From contig JAQSCW010000010.1 in NCBI GenBank assembly GCA_029945625.1, forward strand, positions 124,001 through 188,000: a stretch of 64,000 nucleotides of DNA, read 5' to 3'. The translations under genes were made by a program, and so were the position numbers. The stretch is from a bacterium (GTDB lineage Bacteria > Bacteroidota > Bacteroidia > B-17B0 > Aurantibacillaceae). Under the pieces are notes generated by a model that saw nothing but the letters and a program-made list of their open reading frames with translations, was not told where the DNA came from and made no database searches. Shown one piece after another: positions 9,476 to 18,306 of this stretch (positions within the stretch are counted from its first letter, which is position 1; every line of letters begins with the position of its first letter).

Positions 9476-10303
9476 ATGATTATAAAATTATACAAACCAT
9501 TTTTTTTAACTCTATTTCTTGCGCTATGCTCATGCAGCGGTGGCCAAAAAGCAGAGGAAATCATTTCTGATGAAGAAAAAAGCGTCCCTTCCATTGAAGC
9601 CAGTAAATTTAATGCGCAAAACGTGTTCACCTCTTTGCCCGACCGACACATGATTATGCGTCTGATAGAAGAAAATAAGATCGAGTACAATCCCGATTAT
9701 GCCAATGACCCCAAATTAGTGACCAAGTATTCCGTTGAGCTTGCAAAGGCAATAAATCTGGGTATTTATGGATCGGATCTCAGCATTGCCAGTTCTTTTG
9801 ATCAAACTCAAGAGAGTATGGTGTTTCTAAAATGCGTAAATGTATTAGCAGGCTACCTGGGCGTGAACAGTGCTTTTGACCACCGCATGTTTGAACGCAT
9901 TGATGCGAATGAAAACAACAAAGATTCCATTCTTGAAATTGTTACCGGTGCTTTTCGAAAAGTAGATGAAATCCTAAAATATAATAATCGTCCTGCAACT
10001 TCCGCTGTTATTTTATCGGGTTGCTGGATTGAAGGTCTCTATGTTTCTTGCCAGATCGCACAAAAGATAGACACGGAAAGTATTGTGAAAACCATCCTTC
10101 AGCAGAAGGAATCTTTAAAGAATCTCATCGTGATGCTGGAAGGCGTAAAGCTCGAAGAGAATGCCAAATTTATTTTAACCGATCTAAAAGCGTTGCACGA
10201 ATCATTTCTAATTGCAGAAACGAACACCAAGTACGACAAGACCACCATTGCAGGGATTAACCAAAAGATAAGTGATCTTCGAAATAAAGTCACCAAGGCC
10301 TGA
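9476..10303 (+). CDS. Hypothetical lipoprotein
   Basis: A 275-residue protein with a lipoprotein signal peptide (hydrophobic stretch, then LALCSCSG; Cys near residue 18-20). The mature part is mostly alpha-helical, with a segment ILSGCWIEGLYVSCQ that looks like a buried helix. I do not recognise the family. An earlier in-frame ATG at 9452 exists, but the sequence there overlaps TATATTTG (9456-9463), a possible -7 element. The ATG at 9476 directly precedes the signal peptide and is preceded by GGAAGA, so I prefer it. It lies just downstream of the MORN-repeat gene and may share its transcript. Confidence 0.7.
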   Translation: MIIKLYKPFFLTLFLALCSCSGGQKAEEIISDEEKSVPSIEASKFNAQNVFTSLPDRHMIMRLIEENKIEYNPDYANDPKLVTKYSVELAKAINLGIYGSDLSIASSFDQTQESMVFLKCVNVLAGYLGVNSAFDHRMFERIDANENNKDSILEIVTGAFRKVDEILKYNNRPATSAVILSGCWIEGLYVSCQIAQKIDTESIVKTILQQKESLKNLIVMLEGVKLEENAKFILTDLKALHESFLIAETNTKYDKTTIAGINQKISDLRNKVTKA

Positions 10304-10373
10304 GATAATTTTAACCTTTTTTTTGGCTTCGATCTGAAACCGAAAGCACTTTTTCTCTAAATTAGTTGTACCA

Positions 10374-11639
10374 ATGAAAATCCTGTATTTCTTTGTGTTT
10401 CTTATTTTGATTGCCCCGCGGCTTTTCGGGTCATCTATCCTAATTCCTATGGATGAGTCCCAGAAAAATCATTTAAAAGCATACGGCTTGGCTTACTGGG
10501 CATTAAAAGGCGAATTAGAAATTCAATGGTTGCTAAATTACAGAGGCGGCAGTTTTTTAATACCAAACGCCAAAGCTGTATCCAATGAGTGTGTGATAAG
10601 AGGAATTAGTTATGAGATCATATCCGATGCGCAAAAGAGTTCAATTATAGGAGACATTTCGAACCCTGAAGTGAATCAGGACGTGATCAAACTCGAAAAG
10701 GCGCCCCGAATTGCTGTATACTCCCCCAAGGGAAAACAACCCTGGGACGACGCGGTAACCCTGGTGCTCAAATATGCCGAAATTCCCTATGATGTACTTT
10801 ACGATGAGGAGATCTTTCTCGAACGGTTAAAAGATTACGATTGGCTGCATTTACATCATGAAGATTTTACGGGTCAATACGGCAAATTTTATGGCTCCTT
10901 CCAAAATGCTGCCTGGTATCAGGCAGAAGTAAGGGAAAACGAAGCCATGGCAAAGAAGTTGGGGTTTACGAAAGTGTCTCTGATGAAATTATACACCGCA
11001 AAGCGGATCAAGGATTTTGTTTTTAACGGCGGGTTTTTGTTTGCCATGTGCAGCGCCACCGATAGTTACGATATTGCCCTGGCCGCCGAAGGAGTGGATA
11101 TTTGCGAAACGATGTTCGACCATGATCCGGCCGATAAAAATGCCAATTCAAAAATTGATTTCAGTAAGGAATTTGCTTTTGAGAATTACAAACTAAGCAT
11201 GAATCCTTACGAATACGAGTATTCAACAATTGACACCTACGGCACACGTAAGCAAAACGGCCTCACCCAAAAAACAGATCTGTTCACTCTTTTCGAATTC
11301 TCTGCAAAGTGGGATCCTGTTCCCACCATGTTGTGTCAAAACCACAGCAGCACCATTCAAGGATTTTGGGGCCAAACGGCAGGATTTAGCAAACAATACA
11401 TAAAAAAAGGCGTGTTGATTATGGGAGAAGCAAAAGCTCTCAACGAAGCGCGTTACATTCACGGCGAATTAGGCAAGGGCACCTGGACATATTACAGTGG
11501 GCATGATCCGGAAGACTATGAACACCGCGTGGAAGATCCTCCCACTGATCTATCGCTGCATCCCAATTCGCCGGGATATCGACTGATCCTGAATAACATT
11601 CTATTTCCGGCTGCCAAAAAGAAGAAACAAAAAACCTAA
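10374..11639 (+). CDS. Exported protein of the family mislabelled asparagine synthetase B
   Basis: A 421-residue protein with a signal peptide (about residues 1-19) followed at once by ILIPMDESQKNHLKAYGLAYW, the conserved start of a Bacteroidota family that databases call asparagine synthetase B. None of the AsnB hallmarks is present: no N-terminal Cys nucleophile after the initiator Met and no SGGxDS PP-loop. Instead residues ~115-290 read as a Rossmann-like, glutamine-amidotransferase or ThuA-like domain (RIAVYSPKGKQPWDDAV, FLFAMCSATDSYD). The C-terminus has GKGTWTYYSGHDPEDYEH. I infer a periplasmic or surface protein of unknown activity; the common name should not be used to predict asparagine synthesis. 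Confidence 0.75.
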   Translation: MKILYFFVFLILIAPRLFGSSILIPMDESQKNHLKAYGLAYWALKGELEIQWLLNYRGGSFLIPNAKAVSNECVIRGISYEIISDAQKSSIIGDISNPEVNQDVIKLEKAPRIAVYSPKGKQPWDDAVTLVLKYAEIPYDVLYDEEIFLERLKDYDWLHLHHEDFTGQYGKFYGSFQNAAWYQAEVRENEAMAKKLGFTKVSLMKLYTAKRIKDFVFNGGFLFAMCSATDSYDIALAAEGVDICETMFDHDPADKNANSKIDFSKEFAFENYKLSMNPYEYEYSTIDTYGTRKQNGLTQKTDLFTLFEFSAKWDPVPTMLCQNHSSTIQGFWGQTAGFSKQYIKKGVLIMGEAKALNEARYIHGELGKGTWTYYSGHDPEDYEHRVEDPPTDLSLHPNSPGYRLILNNILFPAAKKKKQKT

Positions 11640-11692
11640 ATTAGCCCATCAATTTTTTACTCAAAATAATTACCTCCGCTCTGGCCGTATTT

Positions 11693-12001
11693 TTGGTAGC
11701 CAAAATCGTTCCCGGTGTGCATGTGGATGATTATTTGGCAGCCCTGATGGTAGCGGTGGTTCTGGCCTTCTTAAATGCAATTGTAAAGCCAATTCTTACT
11801 ATTCTAACAATTCCCATTACCATCTTTACGCTTGGATTTTTTCTTCTAGCAATAAATGCCTTTATTATCATTTTTGCAGAAAAACTGGTGCAAGGTTTTT
11901 ACGTGGCCGGCTTCTGGTACGCTTTGTTGTTTAGTCTGGTATTATCGGTGTGCACCGGAATTTTGAACGCGCTGCTTGGTGTGAACAAAGAACAGAACTA
12001 G
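11693..12001 (+). CDS. Small membrane protein, phage holin family (superfamily IV-like)
   Basis: A small polytopic protein with three to four hydrophobic helices. It contains the diagnostic PGVHVDDYLAALMVAVVLA and FLNAIVKPILTILTIPITI motifs of the family labelled phage holin or mycobacterial 4-TMS holin. Members are ordinary chromosomal proteins of unknown role in most bacteria, and nothing phage-like is nearby. The given start is TTG 11693, which removes part of the first helix. Coding similarity clearly continues upstream: the frame is open to a TAG at 11642-11644 and reads INFLLKIITSALAVFLVAK. The position where relatives have their initiator Met is ATC at 11648-11650, so the true start is either non-canonical or CTG at 11681. 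Confidence 0.8.
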   Translation: MVAKIVPGVHVDDYLAALMVAVVLAFLNAIVKPILTILTIPITIFTLGFFLLAINAFIIIFAEKLVQGFYVAGFWYALLFSLVLSVCTGILNALLGVNKEQN

Positions 12002-12038
12002 AGAAATTTTAGTCCTAAAAAAACAAGTCTAAAATCCT

Positions 12039-12677
12039 TTATTGATCAAGTTTGCTGTATCCTGCGGGGATCTCAAAGGTGGAAGCATCCGGCACCACAG
12101 TAGAAATCTTGATCACCTCCAGGCGGGTTAACAATTTTCCGTCCGTGAGTTGTTTCTCTTCGCTTAACATAGGCATGGCGCCTTGTCCAACGATCTTGAT
12201 CTGCGAGAAATAAACACTTTGTTTATCTTTTCTGTTCCATAATTTCACCAGTGCCGGAAAAAAATCATATTTACTGTCGCTAATCCAATAAGTGATCACT
12301 GTATTTTCGGCAGAGTTCTTCACCACATATTCGTTACATTTTATACCGGCAATTGTTTTTATGCCGTTTCCTTTCGACACCACGCACTGTCCCCTGATCA
12401 CTTGAGGCGTCTCGCTTTTTTGCGAACCCCAAATTTTTCTTTTTGGATTGAGGAACTTAACCTCCGCTCCATCCAGATCAAAAAGGAAACTTCCCTCCAC
12501 TGTTTTAGTCTTTTTGTTGTATTGGTCGAGACGCACTTTTTTCCCCTTCACGCTGTATGTATTCAACGTAGTGTCGTTTTGATTGGTGTAGCGAAATTCA
12601 ATTACACCGTTGAAATTCTGAGCCATAAGAAATGAGCCCAAAACTAAAGCTGCCAAAAATGTGAAAAGTCTTTTCAT
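12039..12677 (-). CDS. Exported DUF4412 domain protein
   Basis: A 212-residue protein with a signal peptide (residues 1-19). It reads FNGVIEFRYTNQND followed by a beta-rich body containing GIKTIAGIKCNEYVVK, the conserved G-x-x-C-x-x-(Y/W) pattern of DUF4412, and STFEIPAGYSKLD at the end. The family is found almost only in Bacteroidota, is predicted to be periplasmic or on the outer membrane, and has no established function. It is divergent from yraN; the start at 12677 is separated from the likely yraN start by about 58 nt, which must contain both promoters. Confidence 0.8.
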   Translation of the reverse strand: MKRLFTFLAALVLGSFLMAQNFNGVIEFRYTNQNDTTLNTYSVKGKKVRLDQYNKKTKTVEGSFLFDLDGAEVKFLNPKRKIWGSQKSETPQVIRGQCVVSKGNGIKTIAGIKCNEYVVKNSAENTVITYWISDSKYDFFPALVKLWNRKDKQSVYFSQIKIVGQGAMPMLSEEKQLTDGKLLTRLEVIKISTVVPDASTFEIPAGYSKLDQ

Positions 12678-12735
12678 TTTTTTAGGGTTTAAAGACTCTA
12701 ATTTATGTATTTTAGTGATACTTCAAAAACGAAAA

Positions 12736-13107
12736 GTGAAAAATAGTTCAAAACAATTGGGTTTGGAAGGAGAAGCACAGGCCAAAAAGCATCTCGAAGA
12801 AAAGGGATATACTATTCTTGAGAAGAACTGGAGGTTCAAAAAATATGAGGTAGACCTCATTGCCCGCAAAGACGATCTTATCGTATTTATTGAGGTTAAG
12901 ACGCGGAAAAACAATACCTTTGGCGAACCGGAAGTGTTTGTCACAAGGAAAAAACAGAACTTTTTGATTGCAGCCGCCAACCAGTATTTGATGGAACGAA
13001 ACATCGACCTTTCTTCGAGGTTTGATGTGGTTTCTCTCGTTGGCATTGGCACCGAATTGTCTGTTAACCATTTAGAAGAGGCATTCCATCCGACTATTAT
13101 AAAATAA
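12736..13107 (+). CDS. YraN family nuclease-like protein (UPF0102)
   Basis: A 123-residue protein with the restriction-endonuclease-like core of the YraN family: GLEGEAQAKKHLEEKG, then YEVDLIARKDDLIVFIEVKTRK. This is the E...D-x-x-I/V...(E)-x-K arrangement of PD-(D/E)xK nucleases. The cellular role is unknown. The frame is open back to an ATG at 12661, but that would overlap the start of the divergent DUF4412 gene and add 25 residues absent from the family; GTG at 12736 gives a normal-length protein. It is followed after 11 nt by the pseudouridine synthase gene, probably in one transcript. Confidence 0.85.
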   Translation: MKNSSKQLGLEGEAQAKKHLEEKGYTILEKNWRFKKYEVDLIARKDDLIVFIEVKTRKNNTFGEPEVFVTRKKQNFLIAAANQYLMERNIDLSSRFDVVSLVGIGTELSVNHLEEAFHPTIIK

Positions 13108-13118
13108 AAAAACAAAAC

Positions 13119-14528
13119 ATGTCAAAATTCAGAAATAGTAAAGAGGGCGACGATAAAGGAAGGTCGGATAAACCACGTGGCGGAAGAGCCGCGAGCAGAG
13201 CAGGCAAGGAGACCGAAGGGGATAAAAAGAAGAAAGACGGCTACAAAGCAAAACGATCGTTTAGCAAAAACAAAGTATTTAGAGAGATTGGAGAGAGTAG
13301 AGGGGGAGACCGACCAAGACGTCCTTTTGGCCCGGATAAGCGCCGTCCTTTTAGAAAAGACGGGGATAAAGACGAGAAAAGAAGCAGCGCCCCAAAAAGG
13401 GAATTTAAGAGTTCTGAAGAATCAAAACCTTTTAGAGAAGACCGTGAAAAAAGAAGCACCGCCGGCGGCAGTCGTCCGGAAAGAAAATTTGGCGAAAAAC
13501 CTGACCGGGATTCGCCACGCAGGGAAGTTCGTGAACGGGACGAACGAAAACCATTTAAAAAGGAGTTCCGGAAAGAAGGAAAATTTGAAGGCTTTAAGAA
13601 AGCCGGCACAGGTTTTGGGGAAAGTTCCTCATCAAAACGCGAAGGCCCTGATCCTAAAAAAAGAAGATTCAGCAAGCCTCGCAAAAACGACGAAACGGAA
13701 GGCTCAAGACGCGTAAATTATGAGGAGTTTGAGGAAGGAAGAGCCTTTTCACCGAAGAACGCCGAAGACATCAAAAACGCACCAAAAACCCCTGTGAAAG
13801 CAAAAGCAGCAGGAGGAGAAGAATTAATACGATTGAATAAGTATTTATCGAATGCCGGAATTGCCTCGCGCAGAGAAGCAGACACCTTGATTCAAAGCGG
13901 GGTGGTGAAAGTAAATGGTGTGGTGGTGGATCAGCTGGGATACAAGATCAAAGCGGGAGATAAAGTGACCTATGGGGATTCGGCCGTTAGAACTGAACGT
14001 AAAGCGTACTTGCTTCTTAATAAACCTAAGGATTATATTACCACCATGGACGATCCGCGTGAACGCAAAACCGTGATGGAGTTAATTGCCGGCGCATGCA
14101 AAGAAAGAGTGTACCCGGTGGGGCGGCTCGACAGAAATACCACAGGGCTTTTATTGTTTACAAACGATGGGGAAATGACCACTAAATTAACGCACCCCAA
14201 ATTCGGAGTTAAAAAAGTGTATCACGTGAGCTTAAACAAAGGCTTGAGGCCCGAAGATTTTAAGGCCATTATTGAAGGGGTTGAACTGGAAGACGGCACT
14301 GTAAAAGCCGACGATCTGGCCTTTGTGGGCGAAGGAAAAAAAGAGGTGGGCATTGAGATTCACAGTGGCAAGAACCGCGTGGTGCGAAGGCTCTTTGAAC
14401 ACCTTGGTTACGATGTAATTAAACTCGACAGAGTGGTTTTTGCGGGCCTTACCAAAAAAGATCTGCCAAGGGGCAAACATCGGTTCCTGACGGCAAAAGA
14501 AATAAGTTTTTTGCAAATGATAGGCTAA
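13119..14528 (+). CDS. RluB/RsuA-type pseudouridine synthase with long basic N-terminal extension
   Basis: A 469-residue protein. Residues 1 to ~232 are a low-complexity, disordered tail rich in Arg, Lys, Glu, Gly and Ser, with repeated F(R/K)K and RPF words. From about 235 an S4 RNA-binding domain follows (IRLNKYLSNAGIASRREADT), then the RsuA/RluB catalytic domain. The catalytic motif VGRLDRNTTGLLLFTNDG places the active Asp near residue 338. The C-terminus has KNRVVRRLFEHLGYDV. It should isomerise a uridine in 23S rRNA (RluB-like, helix 89 region). The tail probably adds RNA binding. The start ATG 13119 is 11 nt after yraN. Confidence 0.93.
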   Translation: MSKFRNSKEGDDKGRSDKPRGGRAASRAGKETEGDKKKKDGYKAKRSFSKNKVFREIGESRGGDRPRRPFGPDKRRPFRKDGDKDEKRSSAPKREFKSSEESKPFREDREKRSTAGGSRPERKFGEKPDRDSPRREVRERDERKPFKKEFRKEGKFEGFKKAGTGFGESSSSKREGPDPKKRRFSKPRKNDETEGSRRVNYEEFEEGRAFSPKNAEDIKNAPKTPVKAKAAGGEELIRLNKYLSNAGIASRREADTLIQSGVVKVNGVVVDQLGYKIKAGDKVTYGDSAVRTERKAYLLLNKPKDYITTMDDPRERKTVMELIAGACKERVYPVGRLDRNTTGLLLFTNDGEMTTKLTHPKFGVKKVYHVSLNKGLRPEDFKAIIEGVELEDGTVKADDLAFVGEGKKEVGIEIHSGKNRVVRRLFEHLGYDVIKLDRVVFAGLTKKDLPRGKHRFLTAKEISFLQMIG

Positions 14529-14574
14529 AAAAAGGTATCTTTAAAGGTAAAATTAAAATCTCAAACACGATTGT

Positions 14575-16419
14575 ATGTGTGGAATTGTAGCATATATTGG
14601 AAAAAGGGAGGCCTATCCTATTTTGGTGAAAGGCCTACAACGGTTAGAGTACCGTGGCTATGACAGCGCCGGTGTGGCCATGATCAACGCAAAGGGTACG
14701 CTGAATGTTTACAAGAAAAAAGGAAAAGTAGCAGAACTGGTTGATTTTGCCAAAGACAAAGACATTAGCGGTAATATTGGCATTGGCCACACGCGTTGGG
14801 CCACCCATGGTGAGCCAAATGATGTAAATTCGCACCCACATTATTCCGAAACCAAAGACATGGTGCTGATTCATAATGGCATCATCGAAAATTACGCGGC
14901 TATAAAAGCCGGTTTAATTAAGAGGGGACATAAATTTCTTTCGCAAACAGATACTGAAGTTCTTGCGCACTTGATCGAAGACATTCAGCTTCATGAGAAC
15001 ATAAAAATGGGTCACGCGGTGCAAGCTGCCTTGCGACAAGTAATCGGCGCTTATGCCATTGTAGTGATCGACAAGAACGATCCCGATACCTTGGTGGCAG
15101 CCAAAAAAGGAAGTCCCATGGTAATTGGAATAGGAAAGGACGATTTTTTTGTTGCGTCCGATGCCTCTCCCATTATTGAATACACAAAAAACGTGGTGTA
15201 TTTGGAAGATGAACAAGTAGCCATCCTACGCCGTGACAAAGACATCAAGATCCGCAACTTGAAAGACAAAGAGATCACGCCCTATGTGCAAGAATTGACG
15301 CTAGAACTAGAGTCGATTGAAAAAGGGGGTTACGATCATTTTATGTTGAAAGAAATTTATGAGCAACCTCGTTCGGTGAAGGACAGTATGCGCGGCCGAC
15401 TTATCGCAAGCGAAGGTTACATCAAAATGGGAGGGATAGAAGATCATGAACGGAAATTTGAAAAAGCCAAACGTATTATTTTTATAGCCTGCGGCACTTC
15501 GTGGCACGCCGGGTTGGTGGGCGAATATTTGTTCGAAGAGCTGGCGAGAGTTCCTGTTGAGGTAGAGTATGCTTCGGAATTCAGATACAGAAATCCGGTT
15601 ATTTATCCTGAAGACATTGTGATTGCAATCTCACAAAGTGGTGAAACTGCCGACACGCTCGCCGCTGTTGAAATGGCTAAATCAAAAGGAGCAACCGTGC
15701 TGGGCGTGTGTAATGTGGTAGGTTCTTCAATTGCTCGGGCAACTGATGGGGGAAGTTATACTCATGCCGGTCCCGAAATTGGTGTGGCCAGCACCAAGGC
15801 ATTTACAGCACAAGTTACTGTTCTAACCTTAATGGCATTGCATATGGCGAAGGTGAGGGGGACTCTCAAAGAAAGTCGCTACCGACAACTGCTTTATGAA
15901 ATGGAAGCCATCCCCGAAAAAATTGAGGAGGTGCTCAAACTTAATGATCAGCTCAGAGAAATTGCTTATAAATATAAAGACAGCCGCAATGCCCTTTATT
16001 TGGGGCGTGGTGTTTCTTTTCCAGTTGCTTTAGAAGGGGCATTAAAACTTAAGGAGATTTCTTATATCCACGCCGAAGGCTATCCGGCAGCAGAAATGAA
16101 ACACGGCCCCATTGCCTTAATAGATGAAGAGATGCCGGTGTTTGTAATAGCCACCAAAGGTGCCAATTACGAAAAAGTGGTGAGCAACATCCAAGAAGTA
16201 AAAGCAAGAAAGGGAAAAATAACCGCCGTGGTCACTCAGGGGGATACCGAAGTGAAAGGCATGGCAGATGATGTTATTGAGATTCCTGAAACCGATGAAT
16301 TGTTGGTTCCACTTATTGCGGTGATCCCTTTGCAATTATTGTCTTATCACATCGCAGTTATGCGGGGATGTAATGTGGATCAGCCACGAAACCTAGCAAA
16401 AAGCGTTACTGTTGAGTAA
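14575..16419 (+). CDS. glmS: Glutamine--fructose-6-phosphate aminotransferase (isomerizing)
   Basis: A full-length 614-residue GlmS. The N-terminal nucleophile Cys2 stands in MCGIVAYIGK. The class II amidotransferase domain runs to ~240 (GHTRWATHGEPND, HNGIIENYA). Two SIS isomerase domains follow (ACGTSWHAG, ISQSGETADT; later GRGVSFPVALEGALKLKE and EMKHGPIALID). The C-terminal DQPRNLAKSVTVE is the invariant end. It makes glucosamine-6-phosphate from fructose-6-phosphate and glutamine for peptidoglycan and lipopolysaccharide. No glmS ribozyme is seen in the 46 nt upstream. The next gene starts 5 nt after the stop and is probably co-transcribed. Confidence 0.98.
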   Translation: MCGIVAYIGKREAYPILVKGLQRLEYRGYDSAGVAMINAKGTLNVYKKKGKVAELVDFAKDKDISGNIGIGHTRWATHGEPNDVNSHPHYSETKDMVLIHNGIIENYAAIKAGLIKRGHKFLSQTDTEVLAHLIEDIQLHENIKMGHAVQAALRQVIGAYAIVVIDKNDPDTLVAAKKGSPMVIGIGKDDFFVASDASPIIEYTKNVVYLEDEQVAILRRDKDIKIRNLKDKEITPYVQELTLELESIEKGGYDHFMLKEIYEQPRSVKDSMRGRLIASEGYIKMGGIEDHERKFEKAKRIIFIACGTSWHAGLVGEYLFEELARVPVEVEYASEFRYRNPVIYPEDIVIAISQSGETADTLAAVEMAKSKGATVLGVCNVVGSSIARATDGGSYTHAGPEIGVASTKAFTAQVTVLTLMALHMAKVRGTLKESRYRQLLYEMEAIPEKIEEVLKLNDQLREIAYKYKDSRNALYLGRGVSFPVALEGALKLKEISYIHAEGYPAAEMKHGPIALIDEEMPVFVIATKGANYEKVVSNIQEVKARKGKITAVVTQGDTEVKGMADDVIEIPETDELLVPLIAVIPLQLLSYHIAVMRGCNVDQPRNLAKSVTVE

Positions 16420-16424
16420 ATCAA

Positions 16425-17948
16425 ATGCTGCGTCTCGCACTAATTATCTCTTTGGTAAGTTATTGTGTCCCGGTATTCTCTCAAACCACAACCATCAGTA
16501 GAATTTTCCCCGGAAACAGAAAAAGTATTCCGCTTGAAATCATTAACAATCACCCCAATTATTTTTTCTTACTCCGTTACAACAAAGAAATTCACGACCT
16601 CACTATCGAACGAAGGGCAAAGCCGGATGCCGAGATTCTGAGTTTTTGTGCCCTGCGACTGGACAGCGTGAATGCAACCTGGTTTGATTATGAGAAACTT
16701 GATCACCTGTTTTTCGAATACAATAACCGTGTCTACTTTTTTTTCGAGAAGATCTTAAATTCCAAACGTTCTGTTTTTCTTAAAGCCATCGATACAACCG
16801 GACGATCGACAGGGTTTTTGGAATTGCTAACTCTTGAAAAAGACAAGAATACACTTGAAGTACATTTCGAATATCTGTTGACGGCAGGGAAAAACCTGCT
16901 CATTATAGCCAAACAAGAATTTGTGAATGGGTCCATAAAGAAAACGGCTTTCCTCTTTAATTTGGAAACACGACAAATAATCTGGTCGAAAAAATTGCCG
17001 ATAGAAAACGCGTATACCGGCTACGCAACAGCTTATGAATGCAATGCAGAAGGCGATTTGTTTTTTGTATTTATTAAATCGCGTATCAGTTCCTTCAAGA
17101 GGAAATACATAGATCATGCGCAGATGCAGGTACCTGTATTTTTTTACGAGTCGGTTACCCTGTGCAGTATTTTGGGCACCGGCAATGAATTGCACGAAGT
17201 GGTTCTACCCCTACAGAATTTTACCGGACTACACAGTATTTCTCTTCTTCCAATTTTTGACGATCTCATTTGCACAGCACACTATAACGAAATGGATACG
17301 CTGGATAGGGAGCAAGTTTATTTTTTTACCGAACGTTTCGCAAAAGATCTGTCGATGAGCAGGTATGTTTCTTATTTCCCTTTGCTCGACAAATTAGCAA
17401 CTCAACTCACTTATTATGACGGAACAGATCAGGCCAGTGCTTCCGACAAAGATTTTACGTTATATCATCGCGTGTACCGCGGTGGTTATTTGTACAATTT
17501 TGCGGAGCGAAAAGACGACACCTTCTATAAAGAGATTTTGTTTTGGAAAATCAACACAACTACCGGCGCAGTTGCTGATCAGGCCATTATTCCGCGAAAG
17601 ATTTTCTTTTTTGGAGATCGTACACGTTTCAAAAGTATTGGTGAAGTTGCCCATATTTTCTGTGGAGCGGCCCTCTACTCTCTTGTTTTAGAAAACAGGG
17701 ATAACCAACAGCAAAAGCCGGGGGAGTACCGATTTAAGTCTTTCGCCAAACAGCGGCAATTGGATGGCGGAAACCTTACCCTGTATAGCCTTGAGCCCAA
17801 CGGCACCCTCCAAAAGAAAGGCAACTACACGAATGCAGATTTCGACTTTGTGCCACTTAAGTACCAGTCTGATCAGAGTGATTTTGTATTTTATCTTAGC
17901 AAAGGAAGAGCCGAAAAATTCGCTATTTTGAGATGGAATCCACTTTAG
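16425..17948 (+). CDS. Exported hypothetical protein
   Basis: A 507-residue protein with a clear signal peptide (MLRLALIISLVSYCVPVFSQ). The body is beta-rich with repeated aromatic-ended strands (HLFFEYNNRVYFFFEK, KNLLIIAKQEF, GEVAHIFCGAALYSL). This could be an irregular propeller, but I recognise no family. There is no T9SS sorting domain and no lipobox. Its start is 5 nt after glmS, suggesting one transcript. The last 26 nt overlap the 3' end of the convergent DUF4296 gene. Confidence 0.7.
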   Translation: MLRLALIISLVSYCVPVFSQTTTISRIFPGNRKSIPLEIINNHPNYFFLLRYNKEIHDLTIERRAKPDAEILSFCALRLDSVNATWFDYEKLDHLFFEYNNRVYFFFEKILNSKRSVFLKAIDTTGRSTGFLELLTLEKDKNTLEVHFEYLLTAGKNLLIIAKQEFVNGSIKKTAFLFNLETRQIIWSKKLPIENAYTGYATAYECNAEGDLFFVFIKSRISSFKRKYIDHAQMQVPVFFYESVTLCSILGTGNELHEVVLPLQNFTGLHSISLLPIFDDLICTAHYNEMDTLDREQVYFFTERFAKDLSMSRYVSYFPLLDKLATQLTYYDGTDQASASDKDFTLYHRVYRGGYLYNFAERKDDTFYKEILFWKINTTTGAVADQAIIPRKIFFFGDRTRFKSIGEVAHIFCGAALYSLVLENRDNQQQKPGEYRFKSFAKQRQLDGGNLTLYSLEPNGTLQKKGNYTNADFDFVPLKYQSDQSDFVFYLSKGRAEKFAILRWNPL

Positions 17949-18306
17949 ACATATTCCGCATGGCTTTGTATTCGCTCAAAATCACTAATACGGAATCGTA
18001 TACCTCTTTATATAATACAGGATGATTCGCGTAGAATAGAAGCGTGGAATCGTACTGTGAGGTTCGGACATGATTTTCACGAAGCGGGTCGAAGGCGTAC
18101 ACAGAGTCAATTTTCTGAATGGGCGTATTTTTAATGTTCATGTTTGCAGAGACCTCCGCAAGAGCAAAATCAGAAAGGAGCTTGGCCATGGTACGAGGGC
18201 TTAATATTCCCGGAGGGATCGTAGAATCTTCCTGCCCCCTCTTGCCACATGAACTTGTCATTAGGAGAAGGGATAAAAATAAAAAGAGGACGTGTCGTGG
18301 ATTCAT
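17923..18306 (-). CDS. DUF4296 lipoprotein
   Basis: A 127-residue protein with a lipoprotein signal (LLLMTSSCGKRG; lipobox Cys at 20) and the DUF4296 pattern: ILSPRTMAKLLSDFALAEV near residue 35, then a helical body with YDSTLLFYANHP and VYDSVLVILSEY. The family is typical of Bacteroidota, periplasmic and of unknown function. Its start overlaps the stop of the upstream L,D-transpeptidase gene by 4 nt (translational coupling), hinting at an envelope role. Its 3' end overlaps the convergent gene by 26 nt. Confidence 0.8.
   Translation of the reverse strand: MNPRHVLFLFLSLLLMTSSCGKRGQEDSTIPPGILSPRTMAKLLSDFALAEVSANMNIKNTPIQKIDSVYAFDPLRENHVRTSQYDSTLLFYANHPVLYKEVYDSVLVILSEYKAMRNMSKVDSISK

Noticed and set aside
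11642-12001. Phage holin suggesting a prophage
   Set aside because: The label comes from a family of ordinary chromosomal membrane proteins; no phage structural, lysis or integrase genes are present.
13177-13716. A 179-codon open frame inside the RluB-type gene
   Set aside because: It is a frame shadow produced by the repetitive Arg/Lys/Glu-rich tail; the real frame continues into the S4 and catalytic domains.
14529-14574. glmS ribozyme upstream of glmS
   Set aside because: Only 46 nt separate the genes and no ribozyme core is recognisable; the glmS ribozyme is mainly a Firmicutes feature.
17923-17948. Frameshift or fusion at the overlap of two convergent genes
   Set aside because: Both reading frames are intact to their own stops; a 26-nt tail-to-tail overlap is compatible with two complete genes.
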